This document shows positions 39,274 to 51,070 of a DNA stretch of 64,000 bases, one piece after another (positions within the stretch are counted from its first letter, which is position 1; each line of letters opens with the position of its first letter). Under the pieces are notes generated by a model. It saw only the letters and a program-made list of their open reading frames with translations, ran no database searches and had not been told where the DNA came from. A program made the translations under genes and the position numbers. The stretch comes from Phoenix dactylifera (taxonomy: Eukaryota > Streptophyta > Magnoliopsida > Arecales > Arecaceae): NCBI RefSeq assembly GCF_009389715.1, contig NC_052393.1:1426001-1490000 (forward strand), written 5' to 3'.

Positions 39274-42200
39274 CACTCTCTCTCTCTCTCCCTTTCTCTC
39301 TTCTCTGAGAACCCCAATCCTTTCCCATTTCATTTTTCCTCCTCATTTTTCCCTCTTCTAGAGACGGTCGCCGGAGCCGTAGTCGCCGCCGGAGCCGCCA
39401 ACGCCGCCGGGGATCCATCGTCGACGACCGGAGGTGAGGAAGACAACCATCTATTTTTTTTTTATTGATTTAAAAGGGAAAAGAAAGAGGGATGTCAACC
39501 GGCTTTATTTCCCTGTTTTTGGGAAATTTTTTTTTGTGGGATTCGGCCGGCCGACGGTGGCCGGCCGAGGTCAATCCGGCCGAAACGAGTTCGGCCGGAG
39601 GTGGGTGAACGGGGGCCGGGCTTCCAGCCCCGGTCTCCCTCTCTTTTCCTTCCTTTCTTCCTCCCTTTCTTCCTCTCCTTCTCCTTCTTCTCTTCGTCTC
39701 TTTCCGCCGCCTGTGACAGCAGAGTGGCCGGCGGCGGCTGGCCGAGCGCCGCCGCCGAGGACCACGGTCGGCCGCCGAGGGCCGACCGGAGCCACCAGCC
39801 ACCCCCCCTCTTCCTTTCTTCTTCTTCTCTCCTTCTTCTTCCTCTTCTCCTTCTTTTTCTTCTTCTTCTTCTTCTTCTTCTTCGTCCGGCTGGGTGCTTT
39901 CCCTGCATCGTTTTCCGTGCCCTATTGATGTCTCAAACCACACAAATGAACTTTGGGTGTTTCCCTTGCATCAATTTCCGTGCTCTGTTGGTGTCACAAA
40001 CCAGACGCAAATGAACTTTGATTTGATTGAACCATCTTCTGACTGTGGATTTGGTCTAGACTTGGGTTGGTCTAATTTGAGTGTAATCTGGTTTGTTAAG
40101 CTTGATCTAATCTGGGCTGATCAGAGCTGGTTTGGTGTGGGCCGGTTTGATCTAGATCTGTAATGTGGCTTGGTTCAATTGGGCCTAATCTGGGTTGGGC
40201 TGAGTTGAACCTAATTGGATCTGTGGGCTGGGTTGGTTTGGGCCCGAAATCTGATTTGGACCTGATACCTGGTTTGGTTCAATTGGGCCTAATCTGTTTT
40301 GGGCCACAATTGACTTGGGTTTAAAGGGTTCTGATTTTAGGGTCTATGTTTGATCTTAGGGGCCCATTCTTGGATCCATGAACTTAGGAGTTTAAGGGTT
40401 TGAAAAATTGTTTAAATTAGGTTTCTTAGTTAATTAAATAATTAATATTTATGTTTAACCAGGGGTTCGTGATATCTGTGGCAGGGATTTTTAAGCGATC
40501 CCAGGTAGGTGACCTATTGCTTTAAAGTAGAATTTTAACATGTATCTTGCATATATGGATGTTATGATTTATTATTGGTATTATGTATTAGAATTAAAAT
40601 TAAGTATTTAATTTCATAAACTGTTATGTACTTTACTATTGGGAGTATGATCATGACTTGATTTGGAAAGTTGATTATTGATTTTTAAAATCCGCGTGAC
40701 TATAGTCTAGGCCCCGCCAATGGGATGATACGTTGGCCCTGTCGACTTGTACTGAGGAACTAGTTCCGACACCGCGACCACCGGTGATAGAATAGTGGCG
40801 GCACAGGGGTGCGTTTTGCTCTTCGGAGCGGCTCAGTGGAGCGTGAGTTTGGCACCAGGGGGTGCGGCACAGTGGTGCGTTGGCTCAGTGGAGCGGCTCT
40901 TCGGAGAGTTGTATTGGCACTTCGGTGTAACCATGCCACTGGGTGATGTGGCCGTAGTCATGCGGTGGAGTTATTTTGAGTCTCGGATCGGGTTTACGGA
41001 TTGTCGTGTGAATTTTTGGATTCATGAGTTTTAGCTGCTTTTTATATGCATCATGACATGTTATATGACGACTTTATTGCATGATGTTGCCTACTGAGCT
41101 GTTAGCTCACTCCTACTATTTACATTTTTTACAGGTGATGATATATGACTATGGGGTTTACGGGATGGAGTGATCATGATGTATTTAGCTAGTGGATATT
41201 GACTTTCTCTTTTGACTTATGTATATATGGACATTTGATATGAAAACTGGAAGTTATCTTTATTTAGCTATTGATGTTGGATCTGATCTATCTGCCTTGC
41301 GTGCCTGCGGGGTCCGCCCTGCAGGTGCGCGGCGTCTGCTCGCGCCCCGGGCCCCGGGTTCGGGGCGTGACAGCTGGAATAAGAACGTTAGGTATTTGTA
41401 GACTTTCTTGGTCGAGCAAAATTAGGTGGCTGAAGTGGGGAAGAAAAATAGGATGAGAAGTAACTTTGTCTAGTAATGTTGGGAGGCTAATTCATGGTGC
41501 TTGCGGTCATGCAAGTCGGACACGGGTTGCAGGATTTTAGTCGTTAACCAAACTCTGGGAGTTTCCACTTTCTTGAGTTACATTACTTTCAGCTTGATCT
41601 ATGTACCGGCAAACAAACCCTGTCAAGCCTTACAGTCTTAGGTCTCTAGATTGTAGGGTGACTCAGCACTATGGTTTTTCTTGTCTTCTATTTGGTCTTT
41701 GTTGAACCAAAATTGTGGATCTTGTAGTTGGGCTCGACCATTCTCGTTTCATCTTAGATACTGTTACCTTATGTCTAGGGATGATACCTTGTTTCTCGTT
41801 TTCTTATATGTTTCTGAAATACTTCATATTACTGTGAATAAGATGGTTGCTGCATGTTTAGGGAATCCTATGTAATTATGTACTTATAGCTAAATAAAAT
41901 TTATGTTGAGCAGAAATGGAACTTATAAATGTTAATTTGTGACTCACTTGTTGCTTACCATACTTGTACTAAGCAGAAGTGGAACCAATAGATGTTAATG
42001 GGTGACTCCCTTGTTGATTGCTGTGCTTGTTTACTTTCCCATATATCAAAACCATTAGAGGATTGCCTTAGCTTTGGAAAGCGGGTTAAGGAGTCAGCTG
42101 ACATGGGACTTGAACATGCTTATGTTTGCTCTCTTTTAAAGAGAAGGATGACCCCCATAGAGATGCAACACCCCTTGCTAAGATATCTGGACTACTAGAT

Positions 42201-44130
42201 GCTCTCTTTCAAGTTGCAGGTGCTGTTATCTTTTATTTATCTTCTATATTTTACCTAATCTTTTGAACTATTTAATTCTTCTTGATGCATTTGCTGCATT
42301 ATGCACTTGAAAGCTTTAATTCCTATTACATATATTGGTCAATTTGTCGATAACGAGCGACTTTCTTACCTAAAGTGACATTTGCTCAGTGGTTTTCCTT
42401 TGAGAGAAATTTTGTGATTGGTTATAATTTACCAATAAATGTTGACATTTTTTGACCTGCATATTATTCTCAAATTTCGAGAATGCTTTAGAATTTCCCT
42501 TCTTCAAGTACTTTGAGTATATTTTTAGTGCTTTTAATATGGTTTAAATATGTCAAATTGAATATTTTACTAGAATCTAGCACACCTCTGGTGATTTTAA
42601 ATGCATTTAGAGCAAGGTGATCATGTCATATGTTTTCATGTCACAGATTGATGGCTGGCATGACATAGCTCTTTCTTGGGACTATACAAAGCCACCAAGA
42701 GTAAAAATATTGAGAGCAAATTCTGTGGTTACAGATTTTGGGAACGAGTATGAAACATTAAGCTGGACTGATGCCCTATTCTCACCAGGGTATGTTGTAT
42801 TGGTTCTGTCTCTCCTTTCATGCCAACTTATCATGCTCAGACACCCTTTATTTACATTGACAATTTAAAAGTTCAAAATTGGATTATTTTAATGGCAGTC
42901 TTGGAAGTGGTCCATCCAATACAGAGGCTTCTAGCTGCAAAAAGCAGCAGTCTGTGGAATGATGGTTTGATGAAGATGGCATATTTAATTTGGATGAAGA
43001 AGGGTGAGAAGAAAAGCAACAATGTGCTTTTGCTGTGTCTAATATCATCCATAACTTCTTTTTCATGCCAGATAAGGAGGTTATTATGGCTCAACATAGA
43101 CATTGCTTGGAAGCAGTATCTCAACGCATACAAGATCACAATACAATTGAAAAAAATATTCAATTTATTGTATATCTGATTCTTCATTTACTAGCTTGCT
43201 TCAACCTGTTTAAGATCTTTGTCAGATGTTGTCTCTTGTTCTCTTCCCATAGTTTTGAAAGGTGAACGGTTATTTTTCCTTATGATTATTGATACGGCGA
43301 CCTTCAAGTTTCAGTTGTCCATAGTCTTGATGGTAGTGTATATATGCATACTTTCTACAGAGACATTGCCTGTTATAAATTGAAGTTCATATTACTACAT
43401 AGGTTCAGCAAGATAATAACAAGATGCCTTGGCTCTTCTGGGGATTGAGGGCAATGTTTCATTCAATAGGATTATGTTTTGCTGCAATCTTGTGTTAGTA
43501 ATATTTTGTAAACTACAATAATAACAACAATAATGATAGTAATATTTTTTTGGATGGATGATAACAATATTAATAACAATTACAACCAGCAATTAGTGTT
43601 TATTGCTTGGTACCTAATACCTAATAGCAATAATTATAAAAAAATTAGCACTACTAGTACCCTCAAGCCCACATCTGAAACCTACATTAATCCTAACAAT
43701 CAGCTTGAACTTGCTTCCCCTGTTAGGGTCCACATAAGAGTGGGTTGTATATGTGGCTCCAGAATGCTGACAGGCTCACTTAATTACAATGATGTGTAAC
43801 TTTTGAATTGCTTAATATCAAAATGCATTTGAAGCATTAGTGTGAAAAGTAATAACATTTTGGGTCAATAGTATAAACATTAGAAACCCTTGTTATAATA
43901 TATATGAACGTTGTAGTACATATGCAAATAGAAGTTGATATTTCTTTTGAGCAAGAAGCATCGAGTTAGGTGCGAACCATGGTCTTCATTTAGATGCTTG
44001 GTACTGACATCATTCTGCTTGTTTTAATTGAGCAGAAGATGAGGAGCTTATAACTAATGCATTTGAGACATTTAGCACCATTACTGGATCTGTGGATATT
44101 CAGCTCGTCCAAACCATCATTTATCTCAAA

Positions 44131-46421
44131 TGATGCCAAAAATCATGTAATCTGGAAACCTCTACTCTATTCATCAAATAGTTAAAAATTAGATAATTTA
44201 AATAAACAAAATAATAGATTTTTTTTGACCATTTGTTATATAGATTAGGAATCTTCAAATCACATAGATTTTGGTATATAAGTAGTTTAAAGATAGTAGA
44301 TCATATCCAATAGTTTGGATTGTCAGTGTGAGACCCGCATCATCTGATCTATACTTGACTGAATCCGAGTAGAGATATATTCGAGTATATATGCATGTGT
44401 GTACACACACATATATGTCAATGAGATATGATTGGCTGATGTCAACCAATATTTGGACTAATCTGAAATGCTAATACTCGTATTTGCAAAAGGATTTAAT
44501 TTTTTTTTTTTTTGTTTTCTTTTCTTTTATGTTCGCCTAATACCTCGTACGATATAAAAATATGCAATCCCAAAGCAATCTAATAAGGTATCTTTGAAGT
44601 AAATGTAACCAATTCCAACATTCAGATAGAGCATTTACAATTTATTGGAAAAAGTTAAATTTAAATTAATCAATTTTTTTCGGACTATTTCATCTGTTAA
44701 CATACTTGCACAATCTTTAATATGCCCTTGACAGACTCATTTGCATGAATTATTTAGAAGATTATTTTTTTACGTTCTCTTCAAAATGTGTGCGGTTCCT
44801 GCATTTCCACAGTCCAGCTCCCATGATCTTTTGGGCGAGAAAAAGAATCCTGTTTCATTACTTCTGGTCCAGTATGTTCCCTCTGTCCTCTTTCTTCACG
44901 ATATGAAGAGCTAAGAAACAAACAAAAGAGAAAAGATAGAGAAGAATAAAATTAGGTTCAACAGAAAAGTAGAAAATAAGGGTGTTTAATTTTTTTAATC
45001 CTATCTATGAGTTTTCTTGCAATACATTAATCATTCCATAGGCACTTACTTCCTAATCGAGCATATAATTGTTAAATTTTTCCTTCTTTATTATTTAAAG
45101 ATCTTATACATACCCAAGCTAGCCAAACATTCTCCCTTCTGAGGATGTAACATTTTTTTATAAGCTAGGAGATTAGACTTGCACATGAAAAAAAAAAGGA
45201 AGTATATTAGAACATAAAATTGACTTATATTAATCTTTATGAACCTCTCCACTATCTACAAAAGAATAAAGAAAGAAAATAATATCCTGGGCCAGCTGTT
45301 AGGCTGCCTCAAACCTTTCACTATCACTGGTAATTGATTTGCTTTGCCTCCAAACTTGTTCTGGCTTTTGCATTTGGGATGAACAGCTCAATGGATGAGC
45401 AAGTCTTCCTTCTTGACTAATTCTGCTACATCAACTGCTTCCATGAAGTTGCCTTTGGCTTCTTTTTGTAACTTTCTTTCTGTGATTCATCTTTATCCTT
45501 GCTATGTACGTTTTGACATTATTTAGGTATAGATACCTCTGTGTTGGTCTGAGGCATCTACTTCAATAGCCAAGGCTAATCACATATGTACATGATGCAG
45601 CCATCTAATTGAGTCACCAAAACTTATCGATCATTTATGAAGCCATTTATTCAGGCCGAAGAAGATAATTAACCACATGTTCTTTATGAAGCCATTTCCA
45701 TATAATGTTCTTTGTTCAAGATTCAACTAGGCAAATTCATGCGCACATAAGACTGAATACTCAATGAAATGATTGCGACATTTTCACCTTATTTTTAATA
45801 AAAGATGGAATGTTATATGGAAATGGAAAATGGACTGTTACATTTTTTTAAGTACTCATCCTTTCATTAAAGATGCTATTAACCAGTAGTATTCTGTGGA
45901 GACCTGTACATTTTGTCAAAGGACCTGAACATAAGTCATTGTACATCCAGGGACTTGAAAATAAAGGAAAGGAAAAATGATTGTTCTGAAATCTGAAAAC
46001 CAATGGGCCTGAAAAATAAGTCCTCGTAAATCCAAGGACCTGATGATAAGTTTTCATTATTATAAACTCGATGGATCTTCATTCTGGAAATACGCCTTGA
46101 CTTGAATTAATTTATCTTTTAACCAGGTCAACTCAACCTCAGTCCATGCACATGTATTGACGGACAGAGGAAGGTAGGCCGTGAGGCTGATGGCAATGAA
46201 CGACTTGGTCTTGGTAGAGAAGAAGAACAAGTCCATGACCGTGAACCTAAGAACAAGTCCTTATACAAGTAAAAACCTTCTTTTTTTTTAAAAAAAAAAA
46301 AAATCTTTAGTTCCCCACATTTGCAGGCCGTAGAGTGCACAGCATTGCTTATAAGAACAACCCCTCCATCATTTAGTTTGTTCGATCTGCCAATCAAACA
46401 GTCCTTCATTCATTTATTTGG
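44131..46421. other. Intergenic DNA between LFR pseudogene and first NLR
   Basis: AT-rich, with T runs at about 44500 and an A run at 46289. A diverged duplication of about 45 bp is visible (TAAGTCATTGTACATCCAGG at 45932 and TAAGTCCTCGTAAATCCAAG at 46017). No further LFR exons were found here. Confidence 0.5.
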
Positions 46422-49262
46422 ATGGGGGATCCTTCTGCCATTTGCCTCCTTTGTGAAGGCCTGCAATGCATCTGCCCAACCGTCTGGTCCCATTTAGAGG
46501 AACCCTTGGCTGAAGAGATCTGCTCTTTCCTTTGCCTGGAAAAAAATTGGTCCTCCCTTGAAACAGAGACAGATAATTTACAGGCCACACAGAAGGACGT
46601 TGATGCAAAGGTGCAAGCAATTCTGGTTCAGCAGAAGGTTCCTTCAGCTAAAGTCTCATTGTGGCAGGAGAGGGCTGCAAACCTCCCACAACAAAGTCCT
46701 ACTCGCGAGGACTATGAAAACTTGGGGAGATGCCTCTGCCGCTGCACCCCAAATCTTCTTCATCGCTACCGGCTCGGCAGGAAGGTCAGCAAGAAGCTGC
46801 AGGAGGTGGTTCGCTTAGATGAAGAAGGGAATGGTCTCACTTCGGTAGCCAACGACCCACAGCAGCCTTTCATCGTGGAGCGTCCCAGAAGACCGACCTT
46901 TGGCTTGGCTTCGGTTCTGAAGCGGCTCCGGGACTACTTCGACAACGAGGATAACAGCATCATTGGCATCTGGGGGCTGGGGGGAGTTGGGAAGACAACA
47001 CTTCTCAACGAATTCAACAATGCGTTGGGGACAAAAAGTAACGATTACCATGTTGTGATCAACATCGAAGTGTCCAACTCTGAGACACTGAATGTGGTGG
47101 ATATCCAGCAGATGATCGCTGATAGGTGGGGTCTTCCATGGAATGACAACGAAAGCGAGATTTTACGAGCTAAGGTGCTGCTGAGGGCCTTGAAAGAGAA
47201 GAAGTTTGTGCTCCTCTTGGACGACGTGCGGGAGGAATTCAGCCTGGAGGCTGTGGGAATCCCCACCCCCAGCAGGGAGAACCACTGCAAGCTGATCATC
47301 GCCTCGCGGTCAAAGGATGTGTGCATCGCCATGGGTGCCCATCAATGCTTGATCAAGATGCAATGCTTGGAGGAAGCAGAAGCAAGGAAGCTGTTCCTCA
47401 GCAATTTGACCAGTACAGCGAAGAGCGTGGTTGAGGAACCTGCGGTAAAAGAACACGCCATGGCTATCGTCCGCAGCTGCGGGGGCCTGCCGCTTGCTCT
47501 CAATGTCGTTGGAAGGGCTGTGGCAGGCTTGAAGCACCCCAGGGAGTGGAGACATGCCGCGAGAGCAATGAAGGCATTTCCAGAACGGATTCCTGGTGTT
47601 GATGATCTTGTGTTTGCTAAATTAAAATACAGCTACGACAAGCTCGACCACACGTTGCAGCAATGCTTCCTGTACTGCACCCTCTTCCCGGACTATGGCT
47701 TCATCAAGAAAGATCAACTTGTGGATTACTGGATAGCTGAAGGGCTCATTGAACCTGCCGCACTATCAGACGGAGGGCGTCCCACCCACCGTGATCTATC
47801 TGATGAAGGGTACTTCATCATACGTAGTCTAATTTCTAAAAGCTTGCTGCAGAGCAGTGACACGGAGAAAGTAAAGATGCATGACATAATCCGGAAGCTG
47901 GGCCGCCGGTTGCTCGATCCGGGGAAGTTTCTGGTGCAAGCAGGTCAGGGTTTGGAGGAAGCGCCGGAAGTTGACTGGAAAGGTTTCACGAGGATATCTC
48001 TAATGTCCAATGATCTCATCAAGCTCCCTGTCTCACCAAATTGTGGAAATCTCCTCACCTTGCTGATCCAACACAACCCAAATTTGGAGAAACTCAGCAC
48101 ACAGTTCTTCAGATCCATGTCTAGTCTGAGGGTCCTTGATCTTTCTTACACTTCTATCGCTAGGCTTCCGGAGATTGATGCATTGGCCAACCTGGAGCAC
48201 CTCAATCTATGTTACACGCGCATCACTGCACTGCCCAAGCGACTATGGGTTCTGAAGCAACTGAGGCACCTGAATTTGAGCAAAACCTCTGCCCTGAAGG
48301 AGATTCCTAATGGCACCATATCGAAGCTCGACAAGCTTAGAGTTCTGAACCTTTACAAGAGTAATTATGGAATGTGGGAAGTGGAAGACCTGAATCTAGA
48401 TAATCTGAGAGAGCTGGATATCCTCGGAATCACCATATATTCAGAAGCAGTTCTTAGGAAGTTAAAGGGGACCGATCCACTTGCGAAATCAACACACCTT
48501 CTGAGTCTGAAATACTGCGAAGGCATGGAGTCCATCCTTCTCTCCGGCTTGAAGCATATGGTGCATCTTGAAGAGCTCTCTGTGGACTCCTGCAATGAGT
48601 TGAAGGAGCTGACAGCTGACGACAACGAACAGGAACCTTCTTGTCTGAAGGTGCTCACGCTGGCCATTCTTCCAAACCTCGAGAAAGTATTGGTGAGTTC
48701 AGCCGGCCTTCACCTTCAGAATCTTTGCAAATTAACTATCCACTCATGTCCCAAATTGGAGGGAGTTACCTGGGTCCTACATCTAGAATCCCTTGAAAGG
48801 CTCATTATATCTAATTGCCATGGGATGGAAAGCATTGTAGAAGAGAGGATCAATGGGAAGCAGACAACGAGACCAACTCTTATGACTGGAGACGATGGAA
48901 TAGAAGGAAAGAAGAAAGAAGGCTATGATGCACTGAATGCCATGTCCGAAAGCGATAAAATAGAGCAAGTGAAAGAAGAGCAGACTGGTGGACCAATGCG
49001 CTGCAAGGATCCCTTTTCTAGACTCAAAACAATAATCCTGAACGACCTACCGAAGCTGGAGAGCATCTGTCCTGCAAGGGACTTTCCTTGTCTAGAGAGC
49101 ATCAGAGTGGAAGCATGTCCAAATCTGAAAGAACTTCCATTGCTCCACAGCTGCAAAGCAAAGAAACTGAAACAGATATGTGGTTCTCGAGTTTGGTGGA
49201 ATAATCTGGTGTGGGAAGAGAACTCAAAAGCAATTTTCTGTGCCCACTTTACCCCAATCTGA
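46422..49262 (+). CDS. CC-type NB-ARC-LRR resistance protein (RPS2-like CNL), 946 aa, intronless
   Basis: This is an intracellular immune receptor of the NLR class. About 180 residues precede the nucleotide-binding domain. They include a Cys-rich start and a helical part with NWSSLETETDNLQATQKDVD, which is typical of RPS2-like coiled-coil NLRs, and they lack an EDVID motif. The NB-ARC motifs are complete: P-loop GLGGVGKTT (185-193), kinase-2 KKFVLLLDDV (260-269), RNBS-B LIIASRSKDVC (291-301), GLPLAL (355-360), RNBS-D CFLYCTLFP (415-423) and MHD (486-488). LRRs run from about 510 to the end, with an acidic/Lys-rich interruption near 820-870. The second NLR starts 1.8 kb downstream in the same orientation. 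The pathogen recognised is unknown. Confidence 0.94.
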   Translation: MGDPSAICLLCEGLQCICPTVWSHLEEPLAEEICSFLCLEKNWSSLETETDNLQATQKDVDAKVQAILVQQKVPSAKVSLWQERAANLPQQSPTREDYENLGRCLCRCTPNLLHRYRLGRKVSKKLQEVVRLDEEGNGLTSVANDPQQPFIVERPRRPTFGLASVLKRLRDYFDNEDNSIIGIWGLGGVGKTTLLNEFNNALGTKSNDYHVVINIEVSNSETLNVVDIQQMIADRWGLPWNDNESEILRAKVLLRALKEKKFVLLLDDVREEFSLEAVGIPTPSRENHCKLIIASRSKDVCIAMGAHQCLIKMQCLEEAEARKLFLSNLTSTAKSVVEEPAVKEHAMAIVRSCGGLPLALNVVGRAVAGLKHPREWRHAARAMKAFPERIPGVDDLVFAKLKYSYDKLDHTLQQCFLYCTLFPDYGFIKKDQLVDYWIAEGLIEPAALSDGGRPTHRDLSDEGYFIIRSLISKSLLQSSDTEKVKMHDIIRKLGRRLLDPGKFLVQAGQGLEEAPEVDWKGFTRISLMSNDLIKLPVSPNCGNLLTLLIQHNPNLEKLSTQFFRSMSSLRVLDLSYTSIARLPEIDALANLEHLNLCYTRITALPKRLWVLKQLRHLNLSKTSALKEIPNGTISKLDKLRVLNLYKSNYGMWEVEDLNLDNLRELDILGITIYSEAVLRKLKGTDPLAKSTHLLSLKYCEGMESILLSGLKHMVHLEELSVDSCNELKELTADDNEQEPSCLKVLTLAILPNLEKVLVSSAGLHLQNLCKLTIHSCPKLEGVTWVLHLESLERLIISNCHGMESIVEERINGKQTTRPTLMTGDDGIEGKKKEGYDALNAMSESDKIEQVKEEQTGGPMRCKDPFSRLKTIILNDLPKLESICPARDFPCLESIRVEACPNLKELPLLHSCKAKKLKQICGSRVWWNNLVWEENSKAIFCAHFTPI

Positions 49263-49937
49263 TGGAAAAAATGGTTGTCCAATTCGGCCACCAAAGTAGG
49301 ACAATTATGAGGTACATGAGTTGTTCCTCCATAGAGGTGCTTCCCTGGGCATTTCCATGCGTTTGTTCTTTCAGTCTTTATGCTTTGGCTTTTTGTTGAG
49401 TTCTCCATTTTTCTATTACATGAACATGTATTTTGGGATTTTGTGAGACATAAACATTGAAGTTTATGAATTGTGATGTTCGATTTGCGCTTACATAAAG
49501 CTCCGCAATAATCCATTTGTAGGAAGCTACATAAACCGTAAGTTTGGATTCTACTAGAGTTTTATTTCTTTTAGAGATTGGATTTCCTTCTATCGACATG
49601 TTTGATACCAAGGAAGAGATTGAGGTTATAATAAGTTGTGACCTAAACTGGTTCCAACTTGTAACTGAGATCTCTCATGAAAAGAGCTGAGCTAATAATG
49701 GTTGGCATTAAATATCAAAATGTTGTTTAATTAAGATGGAGAGTAAAATATGCAAAAAAAAAAAAAAAGGATGATGCGTGGCCTTCACGAAGTTGCCCTC
49801 GTTTACACCACAACCACCACCTCCCACCATTTTTCCTTTCTTCTGACATGGAAAGGTTGAGGAAAATCAATTTTTTATGGCAATTCAACTTAATTTTAGA
49901 AAGTCAACTCTACCTTGAGAATCTTGTAACCAATTCA

Positions 49938-49974
<37 letters not shown>

Positions 49975-51070
49975 TTATATGATCATCCTATGAAAAGGAT
50001 TTTTTCCAACTACATCAATTCTATAACAGTAGAACTTCTCGAGGGTGGAAATGGAAGATTAAACCAAAAGAAACACTGCCTTCCAGCACGCAGGAGTAGC
50101 AGATTTATCCACCGAGCTCCCACGGTTTTAAGCCCACAGTGCGCACGCAACGTCTTCCCGAGACGAAGGAATCATTTGAAATGTCATTATGTGGATTTGA
50201 GAGTAAAAAGTAAATTATCACTGTCAGCTTCTTTATACATCTAGTCTCAAGTGCTGCCATACAACCTGCGATTGGCTGCTTGTGGTGTAAAGGGGCAGCA
50301 CTTCAGCCAATCCTAAATGAGTTCCAAAAATAATTAACTTGAGGAATGATGTTCTTAACTTCAGCCATCAGTGAATTTGTTTCTTAAAGTTTTTTGATGG
50401 AGAAAATGGAGTTCTTCCATGATAAGACAAGAAGTTCTTATAAGAAGGAAATGATATAAGTAAATTACTTAACTAGCCTTGCTTCAGCTATTTGGCAACT
50501 CTCCCATTTCACTTGTCCAAGACTGCTCACCAAATTTTCTTTGAAAAGAAAAAAAAAGAAGAGATAAAAACGTAGGGAATTCCAGCTGATTTGTGGGGGC
50601 ACGCGTAACATCATTCTATCCGATCACGGCATTTCTCGTTAAATGATTTCTTTATGTGCACGGTTGAAAAGGTCCTCCTTTGAATTTTCTTCAAGTCTCA
50701 TTCAACAAAATATTTAAAGGAAACAAGATTTCCGTAGTACACCAAGTAAGGAGCTGAATTATTCACTGGTCCCTAATTAATATTACTGTCGCTTAACAAT
50801 CAGAGCCCGGTCTTCTTCCTTTAACATGTAGCACCCCCATATAATTCTTTTTCGCGATCCATACAATTAATAGTCCCTTGGGTAATATTACACAGCACGT
50901 TTACTCGTTCTTGTTTCTTCCCAGAAATCAAAGGTCGAAAAGAATTGACTTCAAAAAAATGGACAGGATGCTAAATTTTTGATCCATGGGTATGATTTAG
51001 AAAAGTTCCATACAAGATAAACTCTATCGGTCGACACGGTGCAGAGTATTGCAAGCTCTGCCGTCGAGCT
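49263..51070. other. Intergenic DNA between the two NLR genes
   Basis: It holds the 3' flank of the first NLR, an A run at about 49755-49768, an (AT)n tract at about 49945-49970 and the promoter of the second NLR. I see no NLR fragment and no gene. No clear TATA box can be chosen. Confidence 0.5.

Larger units (their letters stand above)
38677..41372 (+). mobile_element. Solo LTR of a Ty3/gypsy element, target duplication GCTGG
   Basis: The segment starts TGTGAAGATCC and ends GGGGCGTGACA, with the 5-bp direct repeat GCTGG at 38672-38676 and 41373-41377. It has no coding domains. Its layout resembles Del/Tekay-type chromovirus LTRs: hairpins at the start, a GC-rich leader with a splice-donor-like GAGGTGAGG at 39430, long T/C-rich and TTC tracts, and CTGAGCTGTTAGCTC near the end. 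Without the nested TRIM it is 2,257 bp. It sits in intron 1 of the LFR pseudogene. Long low-complexity ORFs on both strands at 39430-40010 are by-products. Confidence 0.82.
38032..44130 (+). pseudogene. LFR: Decayed pseudogene of LFR-like armadillo protein (SWI/SNF-associated)
   Basis: Five exon remnants can be read in order. Exon 1 (38032-38170) starts MQERE and, after an early frame change, gives PAKRGRTFGSTTTDG...SFLGHSLQ. Exon 2 (about 42030-42219) gives RIALALESGLRSQLTWDLNM and, after a frame change, KEKDDPHRDATPLAKISGLL. Exon 3 (42647-42789) is open, with DGWHDIALSWDYTKPPRV and DFGNEYETL. Exon 4 (42899 to about 43150) has FDEDGIFNLDEEG and FMPDKEVIMAQHRHCLEAV. Exon 5 (44036-44130) has EDEELITNAFETF. 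Lesions are stops at 42056, 42960 and 43005 and several frameshifts, and the C-terminal armadillo repeats are missing. LFR is a plant armadillo-repeat protein that works with SWI/SNF remodelers in leaf and flower development. Intron 1 is swollen by a solo LTR. The family name rests on recalled motif order, not on a search. Confidence 0.78.

Noticed and set aside
39434-40014. Ser/Pro/Phe-rich and Arg/Glu-rich ORFs on both strands
   Set aside because: They come from TTC and C/T tracts inside the solo LTR.
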